The notes: generated by a model not told the origin, from the letters alone. A DNA stretch of 64,000 nucleotides from JAICMB01 sp035295125 (GCA_035295125.1 DATGJP010000090.1:22257-86256), one strand, 5' to 3'. Numbered from the stretch's first letter, positions 48,748 through 58,274 are shown. A program made the numbers and translations.

Positions 48748-50136
48748 CTAAAGGAGCGGCGCGGAGACTGTTGGCTGAGCTATCTCCAAGGCATGGCCAA
48801 TTTGCAGGACGCCCCAATCGTCGCGATGCTTGCCGACAATCTGCAGGCCGACGGGTAATCCCTCGGAAGTGAAACCCGCAGGCATGGCCAGCGAGGGGTA
48901 ACCTAGCACGGAGATGTAGTAGCAGGAGCGCATCCATTCCAGATACGATTCCATTCGCACGCCTTCGATTTCGGTGATCCACTGTTGCTCAACAGGAAAC
49001 GGAGGGACTTGGCTTACCGGCAGTACAAAATAGTCGTGTTTTTGGAAGAAGACGCGGGCTCGCTCGAGTAGTGCGAGGCGTAGCGACTCGGCTCGAGCGA
49101 CGTCGGGTCCGCGCAGCTTTTCTCCACGCTGGATCTCTTCGAGAACCGGCGCCTTCACCAGCTTGCGCTGTTCGTGGGTGAGCGCGCCCAGATTGAACTG
49201 ATACAGGAGCGCGCGCATTGTTTTAAACACTTCGTCGGCCCCACTGAAGTCGGGTTCTGCTTCTTCGACCGTGCACCCCAGGGCTTCGAAGGCACGACGC
49301 TTCGAATCGACCGCGCTGCGAACACGACGGTCGAACGGAATACCGCCAAGGTCGCGGTACCAGGCGATGCGAAGGCCGCGAAAATCGCGGTCGAGAAGGC
49401 GAGGCGCGGAATCTTGGATCGCGCTCAGAAAAAAGGCGGTGTCGTCCACGGTGCGCGCCATCGGCCCTTCGACTGCCAAACTGAACCAGGGGGACGCTGT
49501 TTGAGGGCCGAGTTCCACGGAGCCCCGAAACCCGACCACATTGCAGAAACTCGCCGGGTTGCGCAAAGAGCCTCCGAGGTCGCTGCCGTCGGCAAGGGGA
49601 ACCATTCCACAGGCGAGGGCGACGGCGGCGCCACCGCTGCTGCCGCCGCACGTTTTGCTGAGGTCCCAAGGATTGCGAGTGGCTCCGAAGACGACGTTGT
49701 AGGTTTGCGATCCGGCACCGAATTCCGGGGTGTTCGTTTTGCCGACCATGATGGTTCCGGCCCTGCGGATTCGCTCGACCAGGGGTGAGTCCTGGAGCGG
49801 AAAGTGTTCCTTAAAGAGCAGCGAGCCGTATGTTGTGCGGACGCCCGCGGTGTCCTGCAAGTCTTTGTGCGCGATGGGCAGGCCGTGAAGCGGGGCCAGG
49901 GATTCACCCCGCGCCTGTTTCTCGTCAGCATCGCGAGCCTGCATGCAGGCGCGTTCGGGAACCAAGGTGACAATCGCGTTGACCTTCGGGTTAACGGCTG
50001 CGATACGTGCGAGGTGCGCGTCGAGCGCTTCGCGGGCGGAGAGTCGACCGGCGCGGATTTCGGCCGCCATCGCGCGCGCGGAGAGAGAACAGATGTCCAT
50101 TCCCGAATATTTTGGCATGGCATCGGAGGAGAACAT
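48748..50136 (-). CDS. Amidase (amidase-signature family)
   Basis: A 462-residue cytoplasmic hydrolase with the Ser-cisSer-Lys triad: Lys in PIAHKDLQD (near residue 93), the first Ser in CGGSSGGAAVALACG (near 165) and the nucleophile Ser in DGSDLGGSLRNPA (near 190). Flanking landmarks are SPLVERIRRAGTIMVGKTNTPEFG and GPMARTVDD. It resembles GatA-like and fatty-acid or indole-acetamide amidases; no gatB/gatC is nearby, so a role in tRNA amidation is unlikely. Three in-frame ATGs (50136, 50118, 50100) are possible starts; none has a clear ribosome-binding site. It lies divergent to the truncated tRNA-Pro, 60 bp away. Confidence 0.88.
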   Translation of the reverse strand: MFSSDAMPKYSGMDICSLSARAMAAEIRAGRLSAREALDAHLARIAAVNPKVNAIVTLVPERACMQARDADEKQARGESLAPLHGLPIAHKDLQDTAGVRTTYGSLLFKEHFPLQDSPLVERIRRAGTIMVGKTNTPEFGAGSQTYNVVFGATRNPWDLSKTCGGSSGGAAVALACGMVPLADGSDLGGSLRNPASFCNVVGFRGSVELGPQTASPWFSLAVEGPMARTVDDTAFFLSAIQDSAPRLLDRDFRGLRIAWYRDLGGIPFDRRVRSAVDSKRRAFEALGCTVEEAEPDFSGADEVFKTMRALLYQFNLGALTHEQRKLVKAPVLEEIQRGEKLRGPDVARAESLRLALLERARVFFQKHDYFVLPVSQVPPFPVEQQWITEIEGVRMESYLEWMRSCYYISVLGYPSLAMPAGFTSEGLPVGLQIVGKHRDDWGVLQIGHALEIAQPTVSAPLL

Positions 50137-50196
50137 ACTCGTGAAGGTAACGATCCCGTCGTGTCTGGTGGTTTAGAATCAAGAGAGCAGTGATGT

Positions 50197-50233
50197 CGGG
50201 GCGTAGCGCAGCCTGGTAGCGCACCTGGCTTGG
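50197..50233 (+). pseudogene. 5' half of a tRNA-Pro(TGG) gene, broken in the anticodon loop
   Basis: CGGGGCG acceptor strand, TA, the D-arm GCGC...GCGC, then CCTGG and the loop CTTGGG with anticodon TGG (50230-50232). After 50233 the sequence no longer pairs: the expected CCAGG stem, variable loop, T-arm and CGCCCCG acceptor strand are absent here and I did not find them elsewhere in the window. The anticodon loop is a common crossover site for tyrosine integrases, so this is a candidate attachment-site remnant. Confidence 0.8.
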
Positions 50234-50549
50234 GCGCATCCCATCCCGTTCTAACGGATCTAATAATTCTGACACTTCTTAGTGTTTTCAACAATTTGGG
50301 AATCTGCTTTTCGCTCAAAGCTAACCCCAATAGTTCCAACGCAGGGAGTTTTGACACGGTTTTGGCACGGTCGGATGCCCCACAGTAGAGCGCTTGTTGG
50401 AAAGGGGTCGGACTTGATTTTCAGCGCTCAGAGCCAACGGAAAGCCGAACCGGCGTACAGTGGCGACTTGCGATGAAATGGTCATAGCCGATCTGCGCGA
50501 GAGTCGCATCAAGTTTCCAATTCCTAGACACGAATGCGCGGGGTGATTG
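50234..50549. other. Stretch after the tRNA fragment without an intact gene
   Basis: About 315 bases with AT-richer composition than the surroundings. Frames on the minus strand (for example from about 50357) could be the worn end of an integrase-like gene, but no family motif is visible, so I make no call. No integrase is found in the window. Confidence 0.4.
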
Positions 50550-51625
50550 ATGCCAAATAAGAAATTGCCCCATTCTTTAGGACCTGCCGGATACGAAACC
50601 CTGCTAATGGAGGTGTCCCAGTTGCTGGAACACGCCCGGCAATCTGCGGGGCGGGCGGTGAACGCTGTAATGAGCTCTACCTATTGGCAAATCGGGCGGC
50701 GGATTGTCGAGCAGAAACAAAAGGGATACGATCGAGCGTCATATGGCGAAGAACTCGTAGTAAACCTCGCTAGGGATTTGACTGCGCGCTTTGGCCGCGG
50801 GTTTTCTCGGACGAACGTTTTTCAGATGCGGCAGTTCTTTCTTGCCTACCGCGAGAAAATCCAGACGCCGTCTGAATCGTTAGAGGCGCAGCCGACAGTC
50901 CAGACGTTGTCTGGACTTTCTCCCAAGGGTCCGCTGTTTCCCCTCTCATGGTCACACTACGTACGACTGTTGACCGTACCCGAGATGCAAGCCCGGCGTT
51001 ATTACGAAGACGAATCGCTACGTGGCGGATGGTCGGTCCGCGAACTGGACCGGCAGATCGCCAGTCGCGCGTACGAACGCCTTCGTGGCAAGAAACGTTC
51101 GTCGATTTCCAGGGCAGAACGAGCCGCCGCGGACTGCGAGATTCGGGATCCGTTTGTGCTGGAATTCCTCAACTCAAGGACGAGTACTCTGAATCGGACC
51201 TTGAGAGTGCTCTCATAAACGAGCTGGAAAGATTCCTCCTGGAACTCGGCAACGATTTCACGTTTGTTGCTCGCCAACGTCGACTCCGCGTCGGTACGGA
51301 GTGGTATCGTGTCGACCCGCTACTCTTTCATCGCCGACTGCGTTGCCTCGTCGTTATCGATCTGAAAATCGGCAAGTTTACCCACTCCGATGCTGGACAG
51401 ATGAATCTTTACTTGAACTATGCGCGCGAGCATTGGAGCTTGCCGGATGAGAACCCGCCTGTTGGTCTCATCCTGTGTTCCGAGCGAGACGCTGCGGTCG
51501 CACACTACGCTCTGGAGGGCCTTCGCAACACAGTGCTGGCTCGAGAGTACCAACTGGCCCTCCCCGACGAACTACGCCTGGCGCGACAGATCGAAGAGAC
51601 TCGTCACCGTTTGCTTGAACCCTAA
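50550..51625 (+). pseudogene. YhcG-type DUF1016/PDDEXK nuclease gene with one frameshift
   Basis: Two overlapping frames together make one normal YhcG-like protein of about 358 residues. The first (50550-51218) holds the DUF1016 N-domain: TYWQIGRRIVEQKQKG, YGEELVVNLARDLTARFGRGFS and LSWSHYVRLLTV. The second continues from about 51173 with LKDEYSESDLESALINELERF, a PDDEXK core (RVDPLLFHRRLRCLVVIDLKIGKF) and NPPVGLILC. The join FLN-LKDEYSESDLE is what the family predicts, so a single base is missing at 51171-51174. There is no slippery heptamer, so this is either a decayed gene or a sequence error. YhcG proteins accompany mobile elements and restriction-type defence loci. Confidence 0.85.
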
Positions 51626-51843
51626 ACATTCGTCTCCGCCATAAGCCAGCGATCGTTACGATTAACCAATCCCCCCTTCGATCCGCCACCACCAAGTCGT
51701 CGACGACACGCGCGCTCTCTTAGCAGAGCGTCGAGGTGTTTATGGGAACTTGGTGCTTTGCGGAAGCCTGCCGATAACGAGCGAAAATAGAAGAATACTC
51801 GGTTGTAGTCCGGCGTGCCGAGGGCGAGTCGAGGGATTCCGAC

Positions 51844-52035
51844 ATGGATCTCAGCGAAACGCGTTTGATCGAGTCGATATTCGCGGGCGGCGGCGAGATG
51901 GGCGCAAGGATGCGCGCACTCGACTGGGCGGCAACGGTTCTGGACCCATTGCTGAGCGCATCGCTGGCGGCCCGTCGTCGCAAGGCAGATGCCTCTCTTA
52001 TGCGAATCGAGCCCGAGGAGGAGGCGGACAGATGA
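51844..52035 (+). CDS. 63-residue ORF resembling the start of a PAS/GAF sensor kinase
   Basis: The segment FAGGGEMGARMRALDWAATVLDP (residues 13-35) matches the opening found in many hybrid sensor kinases just before their first PAS domain; after it the likeness ends and the ORF stops. Its stop overlaps the start of the giant regulator by 4 bp (ATGA) and a GAGGAGG lies in its last codons. It is either a fossil of a displaced sensor or a small coupled leader protein. I consider translation possible but not proven. Confidence 0.45.
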   Translation: MDLSETRLIESIFAGGGEMGARMRALDWAATVLDPLLSASLAARRRKADASLMRIEPEEEADR

Positions 52036-55000
52036 AGGCATCCGCCTTGTTCGGGGCTGGTTGGGAGAACGACTCGCTGGAGTTGCTGTGGCGAGATGCG
52101 GGACGCGCCTTCTGCAGATTGTCGCAGGACGATGCTGACAGCGGGCGGTACGCATTCGTACCCACCCTTTCCGACGCTGAGCATCCGATCCTTGAGAGTG
52201 TAAAAAGCCTCGCACACGAATTCGAGCTGCGGGAGTACCTGGACGGTAGGTGGGCATTGCGGCCTCTGGAATTGGTGCGCGAGCGCGGGCAGACGATGCT
52301 CGTGGTCGATTATACAGGAGGCGAGCCGCTCGACCGCTTGATCCGGGAGCCGATGGAGATCGGAGAGTTCCTCCGACTCTCGGTGGCGTTGTCTGACGCC
52401 GTCGGCCAGCTACACGGACGCGGGCTGATCCACAAAGATGTGAAACCCGCTAACATACTGGTGGACTCCCAGACGGGGCGAGTCCATCTCACCGGCTTCG
52501 GCATCGCATCGCGCCTCCCGCGCGAGCGGCAATCGGCCGAACCCCCAGAGTTCATCGCTGGAACGCTCGCATACATGGCGCCTGAGCAGACCGGAAGAGT
52601 GAATCGCTCCATTGATTCCCGCAGCGACCTATATTCACTTGGCGTCACGTTCTACGAGATGCTAACCGGCAGCCTACCGTTCACGGCATCCGATCCGATG
52701 GAATTGGTGCATTGCCAAATTGCGAGGCAACCCACGGCTCCCAGCGAGCGCCTTCCGAGCGTTCCAGCGGCTGTATCCGCTATCACGATGAAGCTGCTCT
52801 CGAAGACCGTCGAGGAGCGATATCAGACCGCGGCGGGAGTCGAACACGATCTAAAGCATTGCCTGTCGCAATGGGAATCAAGCGGGTCCATTGACGTCTT
52901 CACCCTCGGCGCACACGACACTCCGGACCGCCTCATGATTCCCGAAAAGCTGTACGGGCGAGATCGTGAGGTGGACGCACTGCTAACAGCGTTCGATCGC
53001 ACGGTAACGGGCGGCCGGCCAGAGCTCGTGCTCGTCTCCGGATACTCGGGTATCGGCAAGTCTGCCGTCGTGAACGAACTTCACAAGCCGCTGGTCCCTC
53101 CGCGCGGCCTGTTTGCGTCCGGCAAGTTCGACCAGTACAAACGTGACATTCCGTATGCGACGCTGGCGCAGGCGTTCCAAAGCCTTGTCCGGCCACTCCT
53201 CAGTAAGGGCGAAGACGAGTTAGGCAAGTGGCGTGACGCACTTCGGGAGGCACTGGAACCGAATGGCTTGCTGATGGTCGAGCTCGTCCCGGAATTGAAG
53301 CACGTCATCGGCGAACAACCACCCGTTCCTGAACTCCCGCCGTCGGAAGCACAGCGGCGTTTTCAGTTGGTTTTCCGACGATTCATCGCCGTATTCGCAC
53401 GACCGGAGCATCCGCTGGCACTCGTCCTCGACGACCTTCAGTGGCTGGATGCCGCGACGCTCGACTTACTCGAAGATCTGTTGACCCGCGACGATCTCCG
53501 ACACTTATTGCTCATCGGCGCATATCGGGACAACGAGGTCAGCGCGACGCACCCGTTAATGCGCAAGCTCGACGCGATACGTCAGGCCGGGGCGGCGGTG
53601 GAGGACATCGTTTTGACGCCACTCCGCGAGGACGATCTGCGCCAACTGCTGGCGGACTCCCTGCGCTGCGAACCGGCACGTGCTGCTCCCCTGGGGGAAC
53701 TGATTCATGAGAAGACCACGGGCAATCCCTTCTTCGCCATCCAGTTCATTTCCACGCTGGCAGAGGAAGGCTTGCTGAGCTTCGGCTATGGTGAAGGCCG
53801 GTGGGTTTGGGACCTGAATCGCATTCACGCCAAAGGCTACACCGACAACGTCGTGGAGCTCATGGTCGGAAAGCTGAACCGCCTGCCAGTAGAGACACAG
53901 GGGGCACTCAAGCAGTTTGCCTGCATGGGGAACAGCGCCGAGTTCGACATGCTGGCGATGGCTTACGAGAAGTCGATCGAGGAACTTCACCAACACCTTT
54001 GGGAAGCAGTACGTACCGGACTGATTTTCCGCTCGGAAGAATTCTATCGATTCCTGCACGATCGAGTGCAGGAAGCAGCCTATTCCATGATTCCGCAAGA
54101 GCTGCGCCCCGAAGCCCATCTGCGCATTGGGATGCTTCTGGCTGCGCACACTCCTGCGGCGAAGCGCGAGGAGGCAATATTCGAGATCGTCAACCAACTC
54201 AACCGCGGTTCTCACTTGCTCACCTCGGTGGAAGACCGCGAGCGGGTCGCAGAGCTGAATCTCATTGCAGGCCAGCGGGCCAAGGTCTCGACTGCATACG
54301 CTTCAGCACTCAAATATGTAGCTGCAGGCCGAGCGTTGCTGACGGAAGAGACGTGGGGACGAAACTATTCGCTCGTCTTTTCGACCGAGTATCTGATGGC
54401 CGAGTGCGAGCTACTGACCGCGGACAAGGCAGCTGCCGAGAATCGCCTCACGGTGCTGCCGCAGCGAGCGAACAATCGCCACGATTTCTGTGTAGCCACG
54501 CGTTTGCGGCTCACGCTGTACACCACTTTGGATCGGAGTGACCTCGCCGTGGACGTGTTCCTGGGTTGGCTCCGCCGCGACGGCACCGTGTGGTCGAACC
54601 ACCCGACGCGGGAAGACGTGATGCGCGAGTACGAACGCATTTGGGAGCTGCTGGGGCATAGGGCGATCGAAGAGCTGATCGACCTGCCGTTGATCACCGA
54701 CCCGGATGTCCTCGACACACTGGATGTCTTCACCGAGATCATGACGCCATCACAGCTTTTCGACGAACACCTCAATTCACTTGTCATTTGCCGCTTAGTG
54801 ACTCTTACGCTCGAGCATGGCAACTGCGACGCCTCGTGTTTTGCCTACGTCTGGCTGGCGATGTTCGCGGGTCCTCGTTTCAATAATTACAAGGATGGCT
54901 TTCGGTTCGGCCAGCTTGGCTACGATCTGGTCGAGAAACGCGGATTGACGCGCTACCAGGCTCGCATCTGGATGAACATGGGCTCGACCGTCCTTCCGTG

Positions 55001-57860
55001 GGCGAAGCACGTTGCCACCGGACGCGAACTCGTGCGACGAGCGTTCGACGCCGCGTATCGGATTGGCGACCTCACCTTCGCTTCGTACAGTTGGGATCAG
55101 CTAGTCACGGTTTGCCTTGCGGCCGGTGACCCACTCGCCGAAGTACAAACGGAATGCGAGAACGGCCTCGCATTTGCGAGGCGTGTGCGTTTCGGCCTTG
55201 TCATCGAGCTCTGCGCAGCGCAACTCGGCGTGATTCTCACTCTGCGCGGGCTGACCCCGAGGTTTGGCTGCCTGGATCATGACGATTACGGCGAGCTTGA
55301 AACCGAACGTCGTCTGGCTGACAGCCCAAATCTGGTGTTCGCCGAGTTCTACTACTGGACACGCAAGTTGCAGGCGCATTTTTTCGCCGGAGACGTTGCT
55401 TCAGCAGTCGATGCCTCGCTGCACGCGGAACCTCTGCTCTGGACGTCCGCAGCGATGTTCGAGTCCGCGGAATATCGGCTTTATGGCGCGCTAGTGCACG
55501 CCGCGGCATGGGATCACGCCACTGCGGAACAGAGGCCGAGGCATTTCGATTCTGTGCTGGACCATTACCGACAGCTGGAAGTGTGGGCGGAGGTCAACCC
55601 GGAGACCTTCGAAGACCGCGCTGCTCTCGTTGGCGCCGAGATCGCCCGCATCGAAGGCCGCGTGTTGGCCGCTCAAGAGCTGTACGAGAAGGCCATCCGC
55701 TCCGCGCGCAAATACGGCTTCGTACAGAACGAAGCGGTTGCCAACGAGCTTGCTGGATGCTTCTACGCTGCGCGCGGTTTCGAGAAGATCGCGACGACCT
55801 ATCTGCGGGACGCGCGGCACTGTTACCTGCGCTGGGGGGCAGATGGAAAGGTTCGCCAACTGGAGCAGCTCTACCCGCAACTCAGAGTGGACAAGCCGAT
55901 CGCCGATTCCACGGCAACGATACTAACACCCGTTGAGCACCTCGATCTGGCTACGGTGATCAGAGTCTCGGAAGCGGTTTCTGGGGAAATCGTTTTTGAG
56001 AGGCTGATAAACACGCTAATGCGTTCGGCGATCGAACATGCCGGCGCGGAGCGAGGTCTGCTGATTCTCCCGCAAGGTTATGGATATCGAATTGAGGCAG
56101 AGGCCACTACCAGCGCTGACAACGTAAATGTGGCAATGCGAAAAGCGGGCGTCACCGCCGCCGATCTACCGAACTCTATCTTTCACTATGTTGTCCGTAC
56201 CAAAGAAGCCGTTCTCTTGCATGATGCGTCCGGTGAGAACCCCTTCTCGGAGGATCAGTACATTCGCGATCACTGCCCACAGTCGGTCCTTTGCCTACCG
56301 CTACTGAAGCAAACCAGATTGCTTGGTGTGCTTTACCTGGAAAATACGCTCACATCCCACGCCTTCACCCCTCCCCGAATGGCTGTCCTCAAGCTGCTTG
56401 CCTCGGCGGCAGCGATCTCCATGGAGAACACGCGTCTCTACAGCGATCTCGAAGATCGTGAGGCGAAGATCCGTCGCCTTGTTGACGCCAATATTCTGGG
56501 AATCGCGACCTGGAATGTCGAGGGTGCTGTCCTGGCGTCCAATGAAGCCTTTCTTCGCATAGTGCAATACGATCATGAAGATGTCGCTGCGGGTCGAGTG
56601 CGATGGTGGGACATGACACCTGCGGACCGGCGCGAGCGCGCTGAACGCGCTTTGGCAGAAGTAATCCAGACTGGAACCGTACAACCCTTTGAGTCAGAAT
56701 TCTTCCGAAAAGATGGCAGCCGGGTGCCTGTGCTGATTGGAGCCACGTTATTCCAGGAGGGCGGGAAAGACGGCGTCGCCTTCGCTCTCGATTTGAGTAA
56801 ACAGAAACAGGCGGAAGCAGAGATCAGGGCGCTAAAGGATCAACTCTATCGGGAAAACCTGGCGCTGCGAGACGAGGTCGACCGCGCTCTGATGTTTGAG
56901 GAAATTGTCGGTTCCTCGAAACCATTGAAGGCGGTCCTCTCGAGGATTGCCAAAGTGGCACCAACGGATTCCACGGTCTTCATCACCGGTGAGACTGGCA
57001 CCGGCAAGGAACTCATCGCCCGCGCCGTCCACAAACGATCCCAAAGGGCTGGACGTGCCTTCGTCAGTGTGAACTGCGCCGCCCTGGCGCCTACCCTGAT
57101 CTCTTCGGAATTGTTTGGCCACGAAAAGGGAGCCTTCACCGGAGCCACACAGCGTCGGCTGGGCCGCTTTGAACAGGCACATGGCGGCACGATCTTTCTG
57201 GACGAAGTAGGTGAACTTCCGCACGACACCCAGGTCGCGCTCCTGAGAGTCCTGCAAGAACGAGAGTTTGAGCGAGTCGGGGGAGCGCAGACGATCCGAG
57301 TCGACGTTCGAGTCATTACGGCGACCAATCGAGACCTGGCAGCCGCTGTTGCCGATGGGAGCTTCCGGCAAGACCTCTTTTACCGGCTGAACGTGTTTCC
57401 GATTGAGGTGCCGCCGCTCCGGGACCGGACTGGGGATATATTGCTGCTCGTCGAGTACTTCGTCCGGCGCTATGGCAGGCGCGCGGGAAAGAACTTCACG
57501 TCGATCGACAAAGAGACGTTGGAGTTGTTACAGAATTATGACTGGCCAGGGAACATCCGTGAGCTGCAGAACGTAGTTGAACGTTCTGTGATTCTGAACT
57601 CCGGTGAGGTGTTCGCCGTCGACCAGTCATGGCTGGCGAAACAACCAGCTCGACAACACCATCAAGCTGCTGCCGCTCCAGCGCCGTCCGGGGCCGAAGC
57701 CCGCACCGAACGAGATATCATCGAAGCCGCACTCGCTGCATCCAGGGGTCGTGTCTCTGGGCCGTCAGGGGCCGCGGCGAGGCTTGGCGTTCCACCATCC
57801 ACGCTTGAGAATCGCATCAAAGCGTTGGGCATCGACAAAACGCAATTCAAGTTTCGCTGA
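52032..57860 (+). CDS. Giant sigma-54-dependent regulator: pseudokinase, ATPase, GAF, PAS, AAA+ and Fis HTH
   Basis: A 1,942-residue cytoplasmic regulator. ATG 52032 follows GAGGAGG; the frame is open from 51750, but that part reads as another gene. Order: a serine/threonine-kinase-like domain (20-290) with HKDVKPANIL (134-143) and GTLAYMAPEQTGR; a large AAA/NACHT-like ATPase with Walker A GYSGIGKS (337-344) and LVLDDLQWLD (about 463); a long helical TPR-like region (about 700-1290); GAF (1320-1475); PAS (1476-1600); a sigma-54 AAA+ domain (1621-1860) with GETGTGKE, intact GAFTGA (near 1700) and DEVGELP; and a Fis-type helix-turn-helix at the end. The front half resembles known trifunctional kinase/ATPase/histidine-kinase proteins; here a sigma-54 activator replaces the kinase output. 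The DFG Asp is Gly (TGFG, residue 155). Confidence 0.9.
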   Translation: MKASALFGAGWENDSLELLWRDAGRAFCRLSQDDADSGRYAFVPTLSDAEHPILESVKSLAHEFELREYLDGRWALRPLELVRERGQTMLVVDYTGGEPLDRLIREPMEIGEFLRLSVALSDAVGQLHGRGLIHKDVKPANILVDSQTGRVHLTGFGIASRLPRERQSAEPPEFIAGTLAYMAPEQTGRVNRSIDSRSDLYSLGVTFYEMLTGSLPFTASDPMELVHCQIARQPTAPSERLPSVPAAVSAITMKLLSKTVEERYQTAAGVEHDLKHCLSQWESSGSIDVFTLGAHDTPDRLMIPEKLYGRDREVDALLTAFDRTVTGGRPELVLVSGYSGIGKSAVVNELHKPLVPPRGLFASGKFDQYKRDIPYATLAQAFQSLVRPLLSKGEDELGKWRDALREALEPNGLLMVELVPELKHVIGEQPPVPELPPSEAQRRFQLVFRRFIAVFARPEHPLALVLDDLQWLDAATLDLLEDLLTRDDLRHLLLIGAYRDNEVSATHPLMRKLDAIRQAGAAVEDIVLTPLREDDLRQLLADSLRCEPARAAPLGELIHEKTTGNPFFAIQFISTLAEEGLLSFGYGEGRWVWDLNRIHAKGYTDNVVELMVGKLNRLPVETQGALKQFACMGNSAEFDMLAMAYEKSIEELHQHLWEAVRTGLIFRSEEFYRFLHDRVQEAAYSMIPQELRPEAHLRIGMLLAAHTPAAKREEAIFEIVNQLNRGSHLLTSVEDRERVAELNLIAGQRAKVSTAYASALKYVAAGRALLTEETWGRNYSLVFSTEYLMAECELLTADKAAAENRLTVLPQRANNRHDFCVATRLRLTLYTTLDRSDLAVDVFLGWLRRDGTVWSNHPTREDVMREYERIWELLGHRAIEELIDLPLITDPDVLDTLDVFTEIMTPSQLFDEHLNSLVICRLVTLTLEHGNCDASCFAYVWLAMFAGPRFNNYKDGFRFGQLGYDLVEKRGLTRYQARIWMNMGSTVLPWAKHVATGRELVRRAFDAAYRIGDLTFASYSWDQLVTVCLAAGDPLAEVQTECENGLAFARRVRFGLVIELCAAQLGVILTLRGLTPRFGCLDHDDYGELETERRLADSPNLVFAEFYYWTRKLQAHFFAGDVASAVDASLHAEPLLWTSAAMFESAEYRLYGALVHAAAWDHATAEQRPRHFDSVLDHYRQLEVWAEVNPETFEDRAALVGAEIARIEGRVLAAQELYEKAIRSARKYGFVQNEAVANELAGCFYAARGFEKIATTYLRDARHCYLRWGADGKVRQLEQLYPQLRVDKPIADSTATILTPVEHLDLATVIRVSEAVSGEIVFERLINTLMRSAIEHAGAERGLLILPQGYGYRIEAEATTSADNVNVAMRKAGVTAADLPNSIFHYVVRTKEAVLLHDASGENPFSEDQYIRDHCPQSVLCLPLLKQTRLLGVLYLENTLTSHAFTPPRMAVLKLLASAAAISMENTRLYSDLEDREAKIRRLVDANILGIATWNVEGAVLASNEAFLRIVQYDHEDVAAGRVRWWDMTPADRRERAERALAEVIQTGTVQPFESEFFRKDGSRVPVLIGATLFQEGGKDGVAFALDLSKQKQAEAEIRALKDQLYRENLALRDEVDRALMFEEIVGSSKPLKAVLSRIAKVAPTDSTVFITGETGTGKELIARAVHKRSQRAGRAFVSVNCAALAPTLISSELFGHEKGAFTGATQRRLGRFEQAHGGTIFLDEVGELPHDTQVALLRVLQEREFERVGGAQTIRVDVRVITATNRDLAAAVADGSFRQDLFYRLNVFPIEVPPLRDRTGDILLLVEYFVRRYGRRAGKNFTSIDKETLELLQNYDWPGNIRELQNVVERSVILNSGEVFAVDQSWLAKQPARQHHQAAAAPAPSGAEARTERDIIEAALAASRGRVSGPSGAAARLGVPPSTLENRIKALGIDKTQFKFR

Positions 57861-58001
57861 CGTCCGGTCGTCGCCAAATTCACCAGATTCACCAGATCTA
57901 CCAAATTAGCCTCGCTCCTGACGCCTGAATCTCTTGACGTTTCAATAACATTCGAATGGCGTGCCGTTTGCCCTTGAAGTCGGCAGACGACAGGCGAGCC
58001 A

Positions 58002-58274
58002 ATGGCGTATCGAATCGACCGACTTTCGACTGAGGAGGGTCTGGTCCTTTCTATCAGCGGTCGGCTCGGAGAGGAAGGTCTGGAGCTCGTTCGCATGGCG
58101 CTCGATGGACGCCGACTCGTGGCCATCGAACTTGCCGAGGTAGAGCTGGTCAGCAATGATGCTGTGCAGCTTTTGGTAAGGGCCGAAGCCGAAGGGATCG
58201 AACTCAGGGGCTGCCCGGCATATATCCGAGAGTGGATCACGAGCGAGCAAGAGAGCAGCCACAGCACAGAGTGA
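58002..58274 (+). CDS. STAS-like small protein
   Basis: A 90-residue protein. The strand-helix pattern (GLVLSISGRLGEEGLELVRMAL, VAIELAEVELVSNDAVQLLV, IELRGCPAYIREWI) resembles STAS domains such as anti-anti-sigma factors; the usual phosphorylated Ser/Thr after the central strand corresponds to the VSNDA segment. The similarity is moderate. It lies 141 bases downstream of the giant regulator on the same strand and may be part of its circuit or a first target. No anti-sigma kinase gene is nearby. Function is inference. Confidence 0.55.
   Translation: MAYRIDRLSTEEGLVLSISGRLGEEGLELVRMALDGRRLVAIELAEVELVSNDAVQLLVRAEAEGIELRGCPAYIREWITSEQESSHSTE

Noticed and set aside
50277..50520. Integrase remnant next to the tRNA fragment
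   Set aside because: A minus-strand frame could be a worn gene end, but no tyrosine-recombinase motif is visible.
51171..51180. Programmed -1 frameshift in the YhcG gene
   Set aside because: The join has no X-XXY-YYZ slippery heptamer and no obvious downstream structure, so a lost base is the simpler reading.
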